A DNA stretch of 12,894 nt from Deltaproteobacteria bacterium (GTDB lineage Bacteria; Desulfobacterota; Desulfuromonadia; Desulfuromonadales; Geothermobacteraceae), in assembly GCA_003695205.1 (NCBI GenBank), contig RFIO01000189.1, positions 1-12,894 on the forward strand, given 5' to 3'. Position numbers and translations under genes: made by a program. The notes under the pieces are model-generated. The model ran no database searches and was not told the DNA's origin. It saw nothing but the letters and a program-made list of their open reading frames with translations. Position 1 is the first letter of the stretch. Each line of letters begins with the position of its first letter. Positions 5,566 to 12,894 of this stretch are shown piece after piece.

Positions 5566-7455
5566 ATGATGGGCAGCATTCCCCGCGACATACCAATGGA
5601 ACGCTGGCTGCCGACCAGCCGCAGGGAGATGGACCAGCGCGGCTGGGACCAGGCGGACGTCATTATCGTCAGCGGCGATGCCTACGTTGACCACCCCGCC
5701 TTTGGCACGGCCATTGTCGGTCGGCTGCTGGAAGACCTCGGCCTGCGTGTTACCATCCTGCCCCAGCCGAACTGGCAGGATGACCTGCGCGACTTTCGCA
5801 AGCTCGGCGCTCCCAGGCTCTTTTTCGCCGTGAGTGCCGGCTGCATGGACTCGATGGTCAACCATTATACGGCCAACCGCCGGCGCCGCTCCGAGGACGC
5901 CTATACGCCCGGCGGCCAGACCGGCCGGCGCCCGGACCGCGCCCTGACGGTCTACAGCCGCATCCTCAAACGCCTCTACCCGAAAACCCCGGTGGTCATT
6001 GGTGGCATCGAGGCAAGCCTGCGCCGAATCAGTCACTACGATTTCTGGGACGATGCCCTGCGCCCGACCATTCTGGCCGACAGCGGAGCCGACCTGCTCG
6101 TCTACGGCATGGGCGAACGTCCCCTGACCCGCCTGGTGCGGCTGCTCGACAGGGGCGTCCCCTTCCAGCGCATCGACACCCTGCCGCAGACCGCCCTTTT
6201 GCGCCCGGCGCGGAAAATCCCCGGCTGCAAAAACTGGCATGACGAAGCGCTTCATGCCCATGATGACTGCCTTGCCGACCCGGCCCTGCAGGCCGCCAAC
6301 TTCGCCCGCGTCGAACAGGAGAGCAACCTCTGGCTGTCGAAGGTGCGTTTTCTCCAGCGCGTCGGCGACCAGGTTCTGGTTCTCAATCCTCCGGATACAC
6401 CCCTGACTACGGCAGAACTCGACCGGGTCTATGCCCTCCCCTTCACCCGCTACCCCCATCCGCGCTACCGGGGCAAGGGGGATATCCCCGCCTTCGAGAT
6501 GGTCCGCCATTCGGTAACGCTGCACCGGGGCTGCTTCGGCGGCTGCGCCTTCTGTACCATCTCGGCCCACCAGGGGAAATTCATTGCCAGCCGCAGCGAG
6601 GACTCCATCCTTGCCGAAGTCAGGACATTAATCGATACGCCAGGGTTTAAAGGAACCATCACCGATCTGGGCGGACCGAGCGCCAACATGTACCGGATGC
6701 AGGGGCACGATCTCGACATCTGTCGCTCCTGCCGAAGGGCCAGTTGCCTGCACCCTTCGATCTGCGCCAACCTCGACACCCGGCACGGGCACCTGCTGAA
6801 CCTCTACCGCAAGATCGCGGCCTTGCCGGGTGTCCGGCACGTTCAGGTCAATTCCGGCCTGCGCTACGACCTGTTCCTGCACGATACCGACGATGAAACC
6901 CTTGCCAGAGACCACAGGGACTATTTCGAACAGCTGGTGCGCCACCACGTCTCGGGCCGGCTCAAGGTGGCCCCGGAACACAGTGCCCCCGCGGTCCTCA
7001 GGCTGATGCGCAAACCCTCCTTTGAGCTGTTCGAACGCCTCTGCGAAGAATTCGAGCGTATCTGCCGGCAGTCCGGCCTGAAACAACAGATCGTCCCCTA
7101 CCTGATTTCCGCTCACCCGGGCAGTGATCTCGAGGCGATGGCCGACCTGGCCGTGCGCCTGGGGCACCTGCGCCTGCGCCCGGAACAGGTACAGCTGTTC
7201 ACACCGACCCCCATGACCCTGGCGAGCGAAATCTTCCACGCCGGCATCAACCCCGAAACCGGCGAACCGGTAAAGGTAGCCAGGTCAGAAGATGACCGCC
7301 GCATGCAGCACCGGCTGCTCTTCTGGCATCTGCCGGAAAACCGTGCCAGGCTGAGCGAAGCGCTCCAGAGGGCCGGGCTGACACGCCAGCTGCGCCTCCT
7401 CTACCCGGCCGGGCGCCACAGCGGTGCTGCCCGCAAACGGAGGAGTTCGAGGTGA
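5566..7455 (+). CDS. ygiQ: YgiQ family radical SAM protein
   Basis: A 629-residue protein. The N-terminal part has the family signature LPTSRREMDQRGWDQADV (residues 16-33), then SGDAYVDHPAFG. The radical SAM domain carries C323-x3-C327-x2-C330 in RGCFGGCAFC, which holds the SAM-binding 4Fe-4S cluster; HQGKFIxSRSxxSI follows as in YgiQ. A second group, C386, C389, C394 and C400 (CRSCRRASCLHPSIC), is also conserved in the family and could hold another cluster. The C-terminal region (about 560-620) resembles the YgiQ C-terminal domain (DUF3362) and ends in a basic tail, AARKRRSSR. The reaction is unknown. The start at 5566 has AGGG just upstream; ATG 5569 or 5596 is possible. It follows the exporter by 7 bases and overlaps the next gene by 4, so coupled translation is likely. 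Confidence 0.93.
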   Translation: MMGSIPRDIPMERWLPTSRREMDQRGWDQADVIIVSGDAYVDHPAFGTAIVGRLLEDLGLRVTILPQPNWQDDLRDFRKLGAPRLFFAVSAGCMDSMVNHYTANRRRRSEDAYTPGGQTGRRPDRALTVYSRILKRLYPKTPVVIGGIEASLRRISHYDFWDDALRPTILADSGADLLVYGMGERPLTRLVRLLDRGVPFQRIDTLPQTALLRPARKIPGCKNWHDEALHAHDDCLADPALQAANFARVEQESNLWLSKVRFLQRVGDQVLVLNPPDTPLTTAELDRVYALPFTRYPHPRYRGKGDIPAFEMVRHSVTLHRGCFGGCAFCTISAHQGKFIASRSEDSILAEVRTLIDTPGFKGTITDLGGPSANMYRMQGHDLDICRSCRRASCLHPSICANLDTRHGHLLNLYRKIAALPGVRHVQVNSGLRYDLFLHDTDDETLARDHRDYFEQLVRHHVSGRLKVAPEHSAPAVLRLMRKPSFELFERLCEEFERICRQSGLKQQIVPYLISAHPGSDLEAMADLAVRLGHLRLRPEQVQLFTPTPMTLASEIFHAGINPETGEPVKVARSEDDRRMQHRLLFWHLPENRARLSEALQRAGLTRQLRLLYPAGRHSGAARKRRSSR

Positions 7456-7892
7456 CGATGGAACTAGTCTCATTCGACCCGGCCCTCTGTCGCCAGTGCC
7501 GTGGTCTGTGCTGCCAGGGAACTCCCGGCCTGTGGGCCGACCCGGAACGCTTCGCCAGCCTCTTTTTCCCGAATGGATTCCCGTCGCCCAATGATCTTCC
7601 TCGACAGTTGAATCGGCACAAGCTGGTTTTACGTCCTGTCCTGGGTACGAACATCCCGGCTCCGCGACGAACGGAGGAAGGCTGCGCCTTTCTGACCCCG
7701 ACGGGCTGTGCCCTGCCAGCCGAAAGGCGCCCCTGCCAGTGCCTTGCGCTCGTGCCGTCGCTGGACACGCTGCTGACCGGTGAGATAGACTGCCGGCTGC
7801 CGGCCAGGCTTCGCAGCGACCGGGTTGCGGCGCGCTGGCGCCGCTGGTGGCCGCTCCACGCAAACTTCAATTCGACCGGACAAAAACCATGA
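7452..7892 (+). CDS. Cysteine-cluster protein, YkgJ-like (putative Fe/Zn-chelating)
   Basis: A 146-residue soluble protein with an N-terminal CxxCxxxCC cluster (C13, C16, C20, C21 in CRQCRGLCC) and later cysteines C78, C86, C95, C97 and C114. The pattern GCAFLTPTGCALPAERRPCQC is that of the YkgJ/UPF0153-type cysteine cluster family (PF03692), proposed to bind zinc or an iron-sulfur cluster. The role is unknown. The GTG at 7452 overlaps the ygiQ stop in a GTGA junction and has AGGAG 6 bases upstream; an ATG two codons later (7458) has GAGG 5 bases upstream and is nearly as good. It ends in an ATGA overlap with the hemerythrin gene. The strict coupling to a radical SAM protein and a diiron protein suggests a metal- or oxygen-related task. 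Confidence 0.82.
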   Translation: MTMELVSFDPALCRQCRGLCCQGTPGLWADPERFASLFFPNGFPSPNDLPRQLNRHKLVLRPVLGTNIPAPRRTEEGCAFLTPTGCALPAERRPCQCLALVPSLDTLLTGEIDCRLPARLRSDRVAARWRRWWPLHANFNSTGQKP

Positions 7893-8290
7893 GCCTCGAA
7901 TGGAATGACAGCCTCGCCGTCGGCCACGAAGTGATCGACGCACAGCACCGCGAGCTGTTCCGCCACTTCAACCAGTTTCTCGCCGCCTGCAATCAGCGCA
8001 GGGGCAAGGACGAACTGGAACGCCTGCTCGACTTTCTCACCGAATATGTCATCGAGCACTTCAGTGCCGAGGAGAATCTCATGACCCGGACCGCCTACCC
8101 GGACCGGGAAGCCCATCTGGTGCAGCACCGGCAATTCAGGGAAAGACTGGCGGAACTGCGGCAGGAGATGGAACGAAGCGGACCGTCGCTGGCGGTGCTG
8201 ATTCATACCAACAAGACCCTGCTGCACTGGCTGACCCAGCACATCCGTCACGTCGACACAGCCATGGCCCGCTGGCTCGAGCGCACCTGA
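7889..8290 (+). CDS. Bacteriohemerythrin (diiron oxygen-binding protein)
   Basis: A 133-residue single-domain hemerythrin, full length for the bacterial type. All seven iron ligands are visible: H20 (DAQH), H57 and E61 (HFSAEE), H76 and H80 (HLVQH), and H118 and D123 (HIRHVD). The start MSLEWNDSLAVGHEVID is the standard N-terminus. The four-helix bundle reversibly binds oxygen at a diiron site; in bacteria it is linked to oxygen delivery, oxygen sensing or shielding of oxygen-sensitive enzymes. The ATG at 7889 overlaps the stop of the preceding gene (ATGA) and has no good ribosome site of its own, so translation is probably coupled. It has no fused signalling domain, so it acts as a soluble carrier or scavenger. 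It is the last gene before the gltB promoter region. Confidence 0.95.
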   Translation: MSLEWNDSLAVGHEVIDAQHRELFRHFNQFLAACNQRRGKDELERLLDFLTEYVIEHFSAEENLMTRTAYPDREAHLVQHRQFRERLAELRQEMERSGPSLAVLIHTNKTLLHWLTQHIRHVDTAMARWLERT

Positions 8291-8308
8291 GGCACATCCC
8301 GGCACATC
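8291..8308 (+). repeat. Direct repeat GGCACATC x2 with 10-bp period, upstream of gltB
   Basis: GGCACATC occurs at 8291-8298 and again at 8301-8308, exactly one helical turn apart and immediately after the hemerythrin stop. It covers the place where the -35 of the gltB promoter should be, and no good -35 hexamer is present there. An activator-type binding site is a fair guess, but it is unproven. Confidence 0.45.
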
Positions 8309-8327
8309 TGCCGAAATGTTGTATACT
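8299..8327 (+). promoter_or_regulatory. gltB: Candidate gltB promoter
   Basis: TATACT at 8322-8327 matches the -10 at five of six bases in a short AT-rich island. At 17-base spacing the -35 position reads CCGGCA, only three of six, so an activator may be needed. Transcription would start near 8334, giving a leader of about 86 bases. Confidence 0.45.
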
Positions 8328-8341
8328 TTCCAGCACTTTGT

Positions 8342-8390
8342 CGCCCCTTCTTGCCTGTGGGGCGTCTACGGGGTATGACTGTGGTTCCCC
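8342..8390 (+). other. Structured gltB leader: two possible hairpins
   Basis: CGCCCC (8342-8347) pairs with GGGGCG (8359-8364), and GGGG (8370-8373) pairs with CCCC (8387-8390). The G- and C-runs could also pair crosswise, giving exclusive alternatives. No T-tract follows either stem, so this is not a standard terminator. I do not recognise a known riboswitch. Confidence 0.3.
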
Positions 8391-8419
8391 CCAATAGAAT
8401 ATCTTCAAGGATGAACAGC

Positions 8420-11400
8420 ATGAATCTGGGAGAGCGTTTCAAGGACAGTTGCGGCATGGGCCTGGTGGCCCACCTGGACAACCGACCCAGCCACGGACTG
8501 GTCGATGACGGCATCCGCGCCCTGCGACGCATGGTACACCGCGGTGCCATCGCCGCCGATGGCAAGACCGGTGACGGCTGTGGCCTGCTGCTGTCGATGC
8601 CACGCCGCTTCATGCGCCGGGTCGCCGAGGAAAGTGGCGCGTCTCTGCCTGACGATTTTGCCGTCGCCACCCTTTTTCTCCAGGATCCCGAGGCGGAAAA
8701 GGCCTGTTTCACCGACATCTGCGCCCGCAATGACCTGCGGGTGGTGCTGTTTCGCGACGTCCCGGTTGACACCGCCGCCCTTGGCGATTATGCCCGAGAG
8801 CGCCTTCCGGCCATAGTCCAGGCCTTCGTGGTACCCAACGAGCTGGTCGCCACCCGCAGGTTCGAGGCCCTGATCTACCTCAGTCGCAAGGAGATCGAGA
8901 AGGCCCTGGCCGACCATGGCGACTTCTACATCGCAAGCTTCTCGCGCACCACCGTCTCCTACAAGGGGCTGGTGATGCCGGACTATCTGGCAACCCTCTA
9001 CCCGGATCTCGGGCAGGATGATTTCGCCTGCAGTTTTGTCCTGTTTCACCAGCGTTTTTCCACCAATACGCTGCCGCGCTGGCCCCTGGCCCAGCCGTTG
9101 CGGGCCCTGGCCCACAACGGCGAGATCAATTCGATCCGGGCCAATCGCTTCAACAGCATCGCCAAGTCGGCGGCCATGCGCAGCCCGGTCTTCACCGATG
9201 AGGAACTGGAACGGCTGTTGCCGATTATCCAGCCGGAAGGCTCCGACAGCGCCAGCCTCGACAACATGTTCGAGTTTCTGCTGGTCAATGGCGTCGATTT
9301 CTTCAAGGCGGTGCGCATGCTGATCCCGCCGGCGCGCCACAATGTCGCCCATATGCCGGCCAAGCTGCGCTCCTACTACGAATACACCTCGGCCGCCTGG
9401 GAACCCTGGGACGGCCCGGCTGCGGTCTGCATGACCAACGGCCGCTATGTCGGCTGCGTCCTCGACCGCAACGGCCTGCGGCCGGCCAAGTACGTCATCA
9501 CCACGGACAACAAGCTGCTTCTGACCAGCGAATACGGTGTGCTTGGCACCCCGCCCGGCAAAGTCCGCCAGCGGGGGCGCCTTCAGAGCGGCGAGATGAT
9601 CGCCGCCGACCTGCTGCAGGGGCAGATCTTCTTTACCCGCGACATCGATCGCTACCTGATGGAATCCCAGCCCTACAGCAAATGGCTCACCGAGGGGACC
9701 TACTACCTGCAGGAATTTATCGAACTGCAGTTTCAGGATCTGTCTGACTACGACTACCCGGACCTGCATCGTCTGCAGCGCTACCACAACATCACCAACG
9801 AAACCGTCGAGCAGATGCTCAAGCCGATGCTGCGCGACGGCAAGGAACCGACCGGCTCGATGGGGGATGACACTCCAATGGCGGCCTTCTCTGACCAGCC
9901 GCGCAATTTTGCCGATTTTTTTCGCCAGAAATTCGCCCAGGTGACCAATCCCCCCATCGACCCCTACCGGGAAAAGGTGGTGATGTCGACCACCATCGGC
10001 ATCGGAGAAATCGGCAATCCCCTGGTCGAGACGGCCGATCGCGCCCGGCGTCTCAAGAGCATATCCCCCATCCTCTCCCTCGACATCTTCAAGGCGCTGC
10101 TCTCCTTTGGCGATCCCGAAAAGCCGCGCTTTGAACCAATGTACCGGCACCAGACCTTCAGCACCGGCTTCCGGAAGGATCTGCATGGCTCCCTGGTCGC
10201 TCTTGGTGACCGGGTGGTCCAGGCGGTGCGCGACGGTGTGCGGGTGGTGCTGCTCGATGATCGCTGTCTCGACGCGCAGACCCGCCTGATACCGATGGCG
10301 ATGGCCGTCGGCTACCTGAACCAGCGCCTGAGGCAGGAAAAACTCCGGCATCTGGCCAGCCTGGTCGCCATCACAGGCGAGGTTACCAACCCGCACCACG
10401 CCTGCGTGCTGATCGGCTACGGCGCGACAGCCATCTACCCGTGGCTCGCCTATGCCACCGGCCTTGAGATGCTGCGGCGCAACAATGCCGACGCCCGCGC
10501 GACCCGCATCGGCCTGAAGAACATCTACGACGCCCTGACCAAGGGGATTCTCAAGGTCATGTCCAAAATGGGCATCAGCACCGTCTCCAGCTACCGCAAC
10601 GCCGCGCTGTTCGACATCATCGGCCTGTCCGGCAAGGTGGTCGAGACCTGCTTCCCCGCCAGCTCCGCGCTGCTGCCGGGCCTTGACTTCGCGGACATCG
10701 AAAGCCGGATCGAACGGCAGCATGAGGCGGTTTTCGTCCGCAGCCACCTCAAACCGATCTATCCGCTGGCGGTCGGCAGTCTCAACCGGGACAACCCCGG
10801 GGGCGAATATCACGACTTCCACAGCAGGATCATCACCGGCCTGCATACCTTTGCCGACAGTCTTGACCGGAAAGACTACGTCAGGGTGCGGGACATGCTG
10901 GAAAATCGCGGCGAACGTTTCGTACGCGACTTTCTGCATTTCAAAAGCGACCGCAAGCCGATACCGATCGACGAGGTTGAACCGGTCGAGGCCATCACCC
11001 GTCGGTTCGATTCGGCGGCCATGTCTCTCGGATCGATCTCACCCGAGGCCCACCAGGCCCTGGCCGAAGCGATGCGCATCCTGGGGGGCTGCTCCAACAG
11101 CGGCGAAGGAGGGGAAGCCCCGGAGCGGCTGAAATCGAAGCTCAACAGCAAAATCAAGCAGATCGCCTCCGGCCGCTTCGGCGTCACTCCGGCCTACCTG
11201 CGCAGCGCCGAGGAGATCCAGATCAAGGTCGCCCAGGGCGCCAAACCGGGGGAAGGCGGTCAGCTGCCCGGCGAAAAAGTCACACCGCTGATCGCCTCGT
11301 TGCGCTACACCATGCCCGGTGTGACACTGATTTCACCGCCCCCGCACCATGACATCTATTCCATTGAAGACCTGGCCCAGCTGATCTTCGATCTGAAGCA

Positions 11401-12838
11401 GGTCAATCCGGAAGCGCGCATCTGCGTCAAGCTGGTCTCGAGCGAAGGGGTCGGCACCATCGCCGCCGGCGTGGCCAAGTGCTACGCCGACCGTATCGTC
11501 ATCTCAGGGGCCGACGGCGGCACCGGCGCGGCGCCCCAGACCTCGATCAAGTACGCCGGCAATCCCTGGGAACTGGGCCTCTCCGAAGCCAACCAGTCGC
11601 TCAAGGCCAACAACCTGCGCGAACTGGTCGAGCTGCAGACCGACGGCGGCCTCAAGATCGGTCGCGACATTGTCAAGGCCGCCCTGCTCGGCGCTGAATA
11701 CTACGGGTTCGGCACTGCCCTGCTCGTCATGCTCGGCTGCAAGCTGCTGCGCGTCTGCCACCTGAACCGCTGCACCGTCGGTGTCGCCACCCAGGAAGAG
11801 ATTCTGCGCGGCCACTTCGTCGGCACGGTGCAGAAGGTGGTACGCTACCTGACCAACGTCGCCGAGGACGTTCGCGAAATTCTTGCCGAACTCGGTTATC
11901 GCAGTCTCGAAGAGATCATCGGCCGGGTCGACCTGCTGACACCGAGTACCAGCGACCTGGCCGGCAAGTTCGATTTCTCCGAGGTACTGCGCCGGGTCGA
12001 CGGGGTCAACCGCAAAACCCGGCCCAATCCTCCGTTTGATGACAATGCCTACGAAAAGGCGATCCTGCGCGAAGTCGAGCCGGTCATCAAAAACCCGCAG
12101 GAAGAGGTCGTGGTCGAACGGGAAATCCGCAACACGAACCGCTCAGTCGGCGCCCTGGTCAGCGGCGAGATCGCCCGCTACTACGGCGATGCCGGCCTGC
12201 CCAAGGACGCCGTCACCCTGCGCCTGCACGGCGTGGCCGGCCAGTCGCTCGGGGCGTTTCTGATCCACGGCGTCAGCATTTTTCTCGACGGTGTCGGCAA
12301 CGACTACGTCGGCAAGGGCATGAGCGGCGGCCGCGTGATCATCACCCCCGGCAACTACTACGAGGGGGTGGCCGCTGCGGGCAACACCTGCCTGTACGGC
12401 GCAACCGGCGGCAAGCTGTTTATCGCCGGAATCGTCGGCGAACGCTTTGCCGTACGCAATTCAGGCGCCCTGGCGGTGGTGGAAGGAACCGGCGACCACG
12501 CCTGCGAGTACATGACCGGTGGCACCGTCGTCATTCTCGGCGAAACCGGCATCAACTTCGGGGCCGGCATGACCGGCGGCACAGCCTTTATCTACGACCG
12601 CGGCAAAAACTTCATCGACAAGCTCAACACCGAACTGGTCGATGCCCGACGCATCGACGTCGACGAAGACAACGAGGGCAAGCTCTACCTGAAGAAGATT
12701 CTCGTCAGCTACTACAACCGCACCCGCAGCCCGAAGGCCCGCTTCATTCTCGACAACTACCGGGAGGAGCTGGCCTACTTCTGGATGGTGCGGCCGCGCG
12801 ACATGAAGGCGCCGCTCAATCCGAAGGAAGGGGATTAA
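8420..12838 (+). CDS. gltB: Glutamate synthase large (alpha) subunit
   Basis: A complete 1472-residue glutamate synthase large chain, which turns glutamine and 2-oxoglutarate into two glutamates. The start at 8420 has AAGGA 8 bases upstream and leaves a 10-residue propeptide before the catalytic Cys11 (KDSCGMGLVAHL), which becomes the N-terminal nucleophile after cleavage. The glutaminase domain covers about 11-420, with RFSTNTLPRWPLAQP and HNGEIN (232-237). A central domain follows (about 460-750). The FMN/2-oxoglutarate synthase domain (about 790-1190) has SGEGGE, SKIKQIASGRFGVTPAYL and GADGGTGAAPQTS. The 3Fe-4S cysteines are C1107, C1113 and C1118 (CX5CX4C). The C-terminal GXGXG beta-helix is rich in GATGGKLFIAG-like repeats. 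The usual Pro after the third cysteine is Thr (NRCTVGVATQ), a minor variant. The small NADPH subunit (gltD) is not in the window; electrons could instead come from ferredoxin or a distant gltD. Confidence 0.97.
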   Translation: MNLGERFKDSCGMGLVAHLDNRPSHGLVDDGIRALRRMVHRGAIAADGKTGDGCGLLLSMPRRFMRRVAEESGASLPDDFAVATLFLQDPEAEKACFTDICARNDLRVVLFRDVPVDTAALGDYARERLPAIVQAFVVPNELVATRRFEALIYLSRKEIEKALADHGDFYIASFSRTTVSYKGLVMPDYLATLYPDLGQDDFACSFVLFHQRFSTNTLPRWPLAQPLRALAHNGEINSIRANRFNSIAKSAAMRSPVFTDEELERLLPIIQPEGSDSASLDNMFEFLLVNGVDFFKAVRMLIPPARHNVAHMPAKLRSYYEYTSAAWEPWDGPAAVCMTNGRYVGCVLDRNGLRPAKYVITTDNKLLLTSEYGVLGTPPGKVRQRGRLQSGEMIAADLLQGQIFFTRDIDRYLMESQPYSKWLTEGTYYLQEFIELQFQDLSDYDYPDLHRLQRYHNITNETVEQMLKPMLRDGKEPTGSMGDDTPMAAFSDQPRNFADFFRQKFAQVTNPPIDPYREKVVMSTTIGIGEIGNPLVETADRARRLKSISPILSLDIFKALLSFGDPEKPRFEPMYRHQTFSTGFRKDLHGSLVALGDRVVQAVRDGVRVVLLDDRCLDAQTRLIPMAMAVGYLNQRLRQEKLRHLASLVAITGEVTNPHHACVLIGYGATAIYPWLAYATGLEMLRRNNADARATRIGLKNIYDALTKGILKVMSKMGISTVSSYRNAALFDIIGLSGKVVETCFPASSALLPGLDFADIESRIERQHEAVFVRSHLKPIYPLAVGSLNRDNPGGEYHDFHSRIITGLHTFADSLDRKDYVRVRDMLENRGERFVRDFLHFKSDRKPIPIDEVEPVEAITRRFDSAAMSLGSISPEAHQALAEAMRILGGCSNSGEGGEAPERLKSKLNSKIKQIASGRFGVTPAYLRSAEEIQIKVAQGAKPGEGGQLPGEKVTPLIASLRYTMPGVTLISPPPHHDIYSIEDLAQLIFDLKQVNPEARICVKLVSSEGVGTIAAGVAKCYADRIVISGADGGTGAAPQTSIKYAGNPWELGLSEANQSLKANNLRELVELQTDGGLKIGRDIVKAALLGAEYYGFGTALLVMLGCKLLRVCHLNRCTVGVATQEEILRGHFVGTVQKVVRYLTNVAEDVREILAELGYRSLEEIIGRVDLLTPSTSDLAGKFDFSEVLRRVDGVNRKTRPNPPFDDNAYEKAILREVEPVIKNPQEEVVVEREIRNTNRSVGALVSGEIARYYGDAGLPKDAVTLRLHGVAGQSLGAFLIHGVSIFLDGVGNDYVGKGMSGGRVIITPGNYYEGVAAAGNTCLYGATGGKLFIAGIVGERFAVRNSGALAVVEGTGDHACEYMTGGTVVILGETGINFGAGMTGGTAFIYDRGKNFIDKLNTELVDARRIDVDEDNEGKLYLKKILVSYYNRTRSPKARFILDNYREELAYFWMVRPRDMKAPLNPKEGD

Positions 12839-12853
12839 GGGGAGGAGACAGGA
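12839..12853 (+). other. Purine-rich Shine-Dalgarno-like sequence directly after gltB
   Basis: GGGGAGGAG starts one base after the gltB stop and looks like a strong ribosome site. However, no ATG, GTG or TTG follows before the window ends, because the heptamer repeat occupies that space. It may be a relic or chance. Confidence 0.25.
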
Positions 12854-12894
12854 GTCGGAAGTCGGAAGTCGGAAGTCGGAAGTCGGAAGTCGGA
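12854..12894 (+). repeat. Heptanucleotide tandem repeat (GTCGGAA)n, continues past right edge
   Basis: Five perfect copies of GTCGGAA (12854-12888) and six bases of a sixth run to the last base of the window, so the real copy number is unknown. No copy differs. The array lies 15 bases after the gltB stop, between gltB and whatever follows. It has no stop codon in any forward frame. A unit of seven is not a multiple of three, so copy-number change would shift any frame crossing it. It resembles heptameric short tandem repeats known from cyanobacteria in size only. Confidence 0.95.

Noticed and set aside
5383..6570. 395-codon minus-strand open frame across the exporter and ygiQ
   Set aside because: Shadow of two well-supported genes; no domain or ribosome site seen.
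7247..8305. 352-codon minus-strand open frame opposite the cysteine-cluster and hemerythrin genes
   Set aside because: Overlaps three convincing genes entirely and has no recognisable motif.
8291..8320. Possible sigma54 promoter upstream of gltB (GGCAC and TGCC motifs)
   Set aside because: The GG and GC elements are not at the required 10-base separation.
8342..8390. ANTAR-target or glutamine-type riboswitch in the gltB leader
   Set aside because: No paired hexaloops with conserved A and G positions and no recognised aptamer core; kept only as generic leader structure.
8405..10939. 844-codon open frame on the minus strand, antisense to gltB
   Set aside because: It mirrors gltB codon use in GC-rich DNA, has no recognisable domain and low-complexity shadow composition; gltB on the other strand is unmistakable.

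Overview
The window is ordinary-looking chromosome from a GC-rich Gram-negative-type bacterium. The mix of genes (EI24-type membrane protein, receiver-PilZ regulator, bacteriohemerythrin, YgiQ-type radical SAM enzyme, two-subunit-type glutamate synthase, tiny CX2C proteins) is what I would expect from an anaerobic or microaerophilic deltaproteobacterium of the Desulfuromonas/Geobacter kind. That placement is inference from gene content only. I see no rRNA, tRNA, CRISPR array, transposase or integrase.

Layout. (1) 1-1178: on the minus strand, an aspartate/glutamate-type amino-acid racemase (377-1072) followed by the start of an EI24/CysZ-like membrane protein that runs off the left edge. (2) 1073-2602: a MocR/GabR-type regulator (winged helix plus aminotransferase-like domain) diverges from the racemase. 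The gap between them holds a 7-5-7 palindrome and a second direct copy of the half-site 31 bp away, a convincing candidate operator. (3) 2642-3289 (minus): a P-loop kinase closely resembling the T4 gene 1 deoxynucleoside monophosphate kinase. (4) 3478-3987: two genes of 58-59 codons for Cys-rich, zinc-ribbon-like proteins, each followed by a strong hairpin. (5) 4060-4812 (minus): a receiver-PilZ response regulator starting with GTG, transcribed divergently from the next block. (6) 4932-8290: a tightly packed set of four genes on the plus strand: LysE/RhtB exporter, YgiQ radical SAM protein, CxxCxxxCC cysteine-cluster protein and bacteriohemerythrin. The last three overlap by 4 bases at each junction. 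(7) 8420-12838: the complete large subunit of glutamate synthase (gltB), preceded by a candidate promoter, a 10-bp-period direct repeat and a leader with two possible hairpins. (8) 12839-12894: just after gltB, a (GTCGGAA)n heptamer tandem repeat runs to the right edge.

How the parts relate. The racemase and MocR regulator probably form a small regulatory unit for an amino acid or D-amino acid. The radical SAM, metal-binding and diiron oxygen-binding proteins are translationally coupled and may share an iron/oxygen-related role. gltB supplies nitrogen assimilation and appears to be a separate transcription unit. I found no large undescribed system. The most unusual items are the MocR operator architecture, the coupled YgiQ-cysteine cluster-hemerythrin cassette, the pair of tiny CX2C proteins and the heptamer repeat behind gltB. 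No stretch longer than 300 bases lacks a gene.
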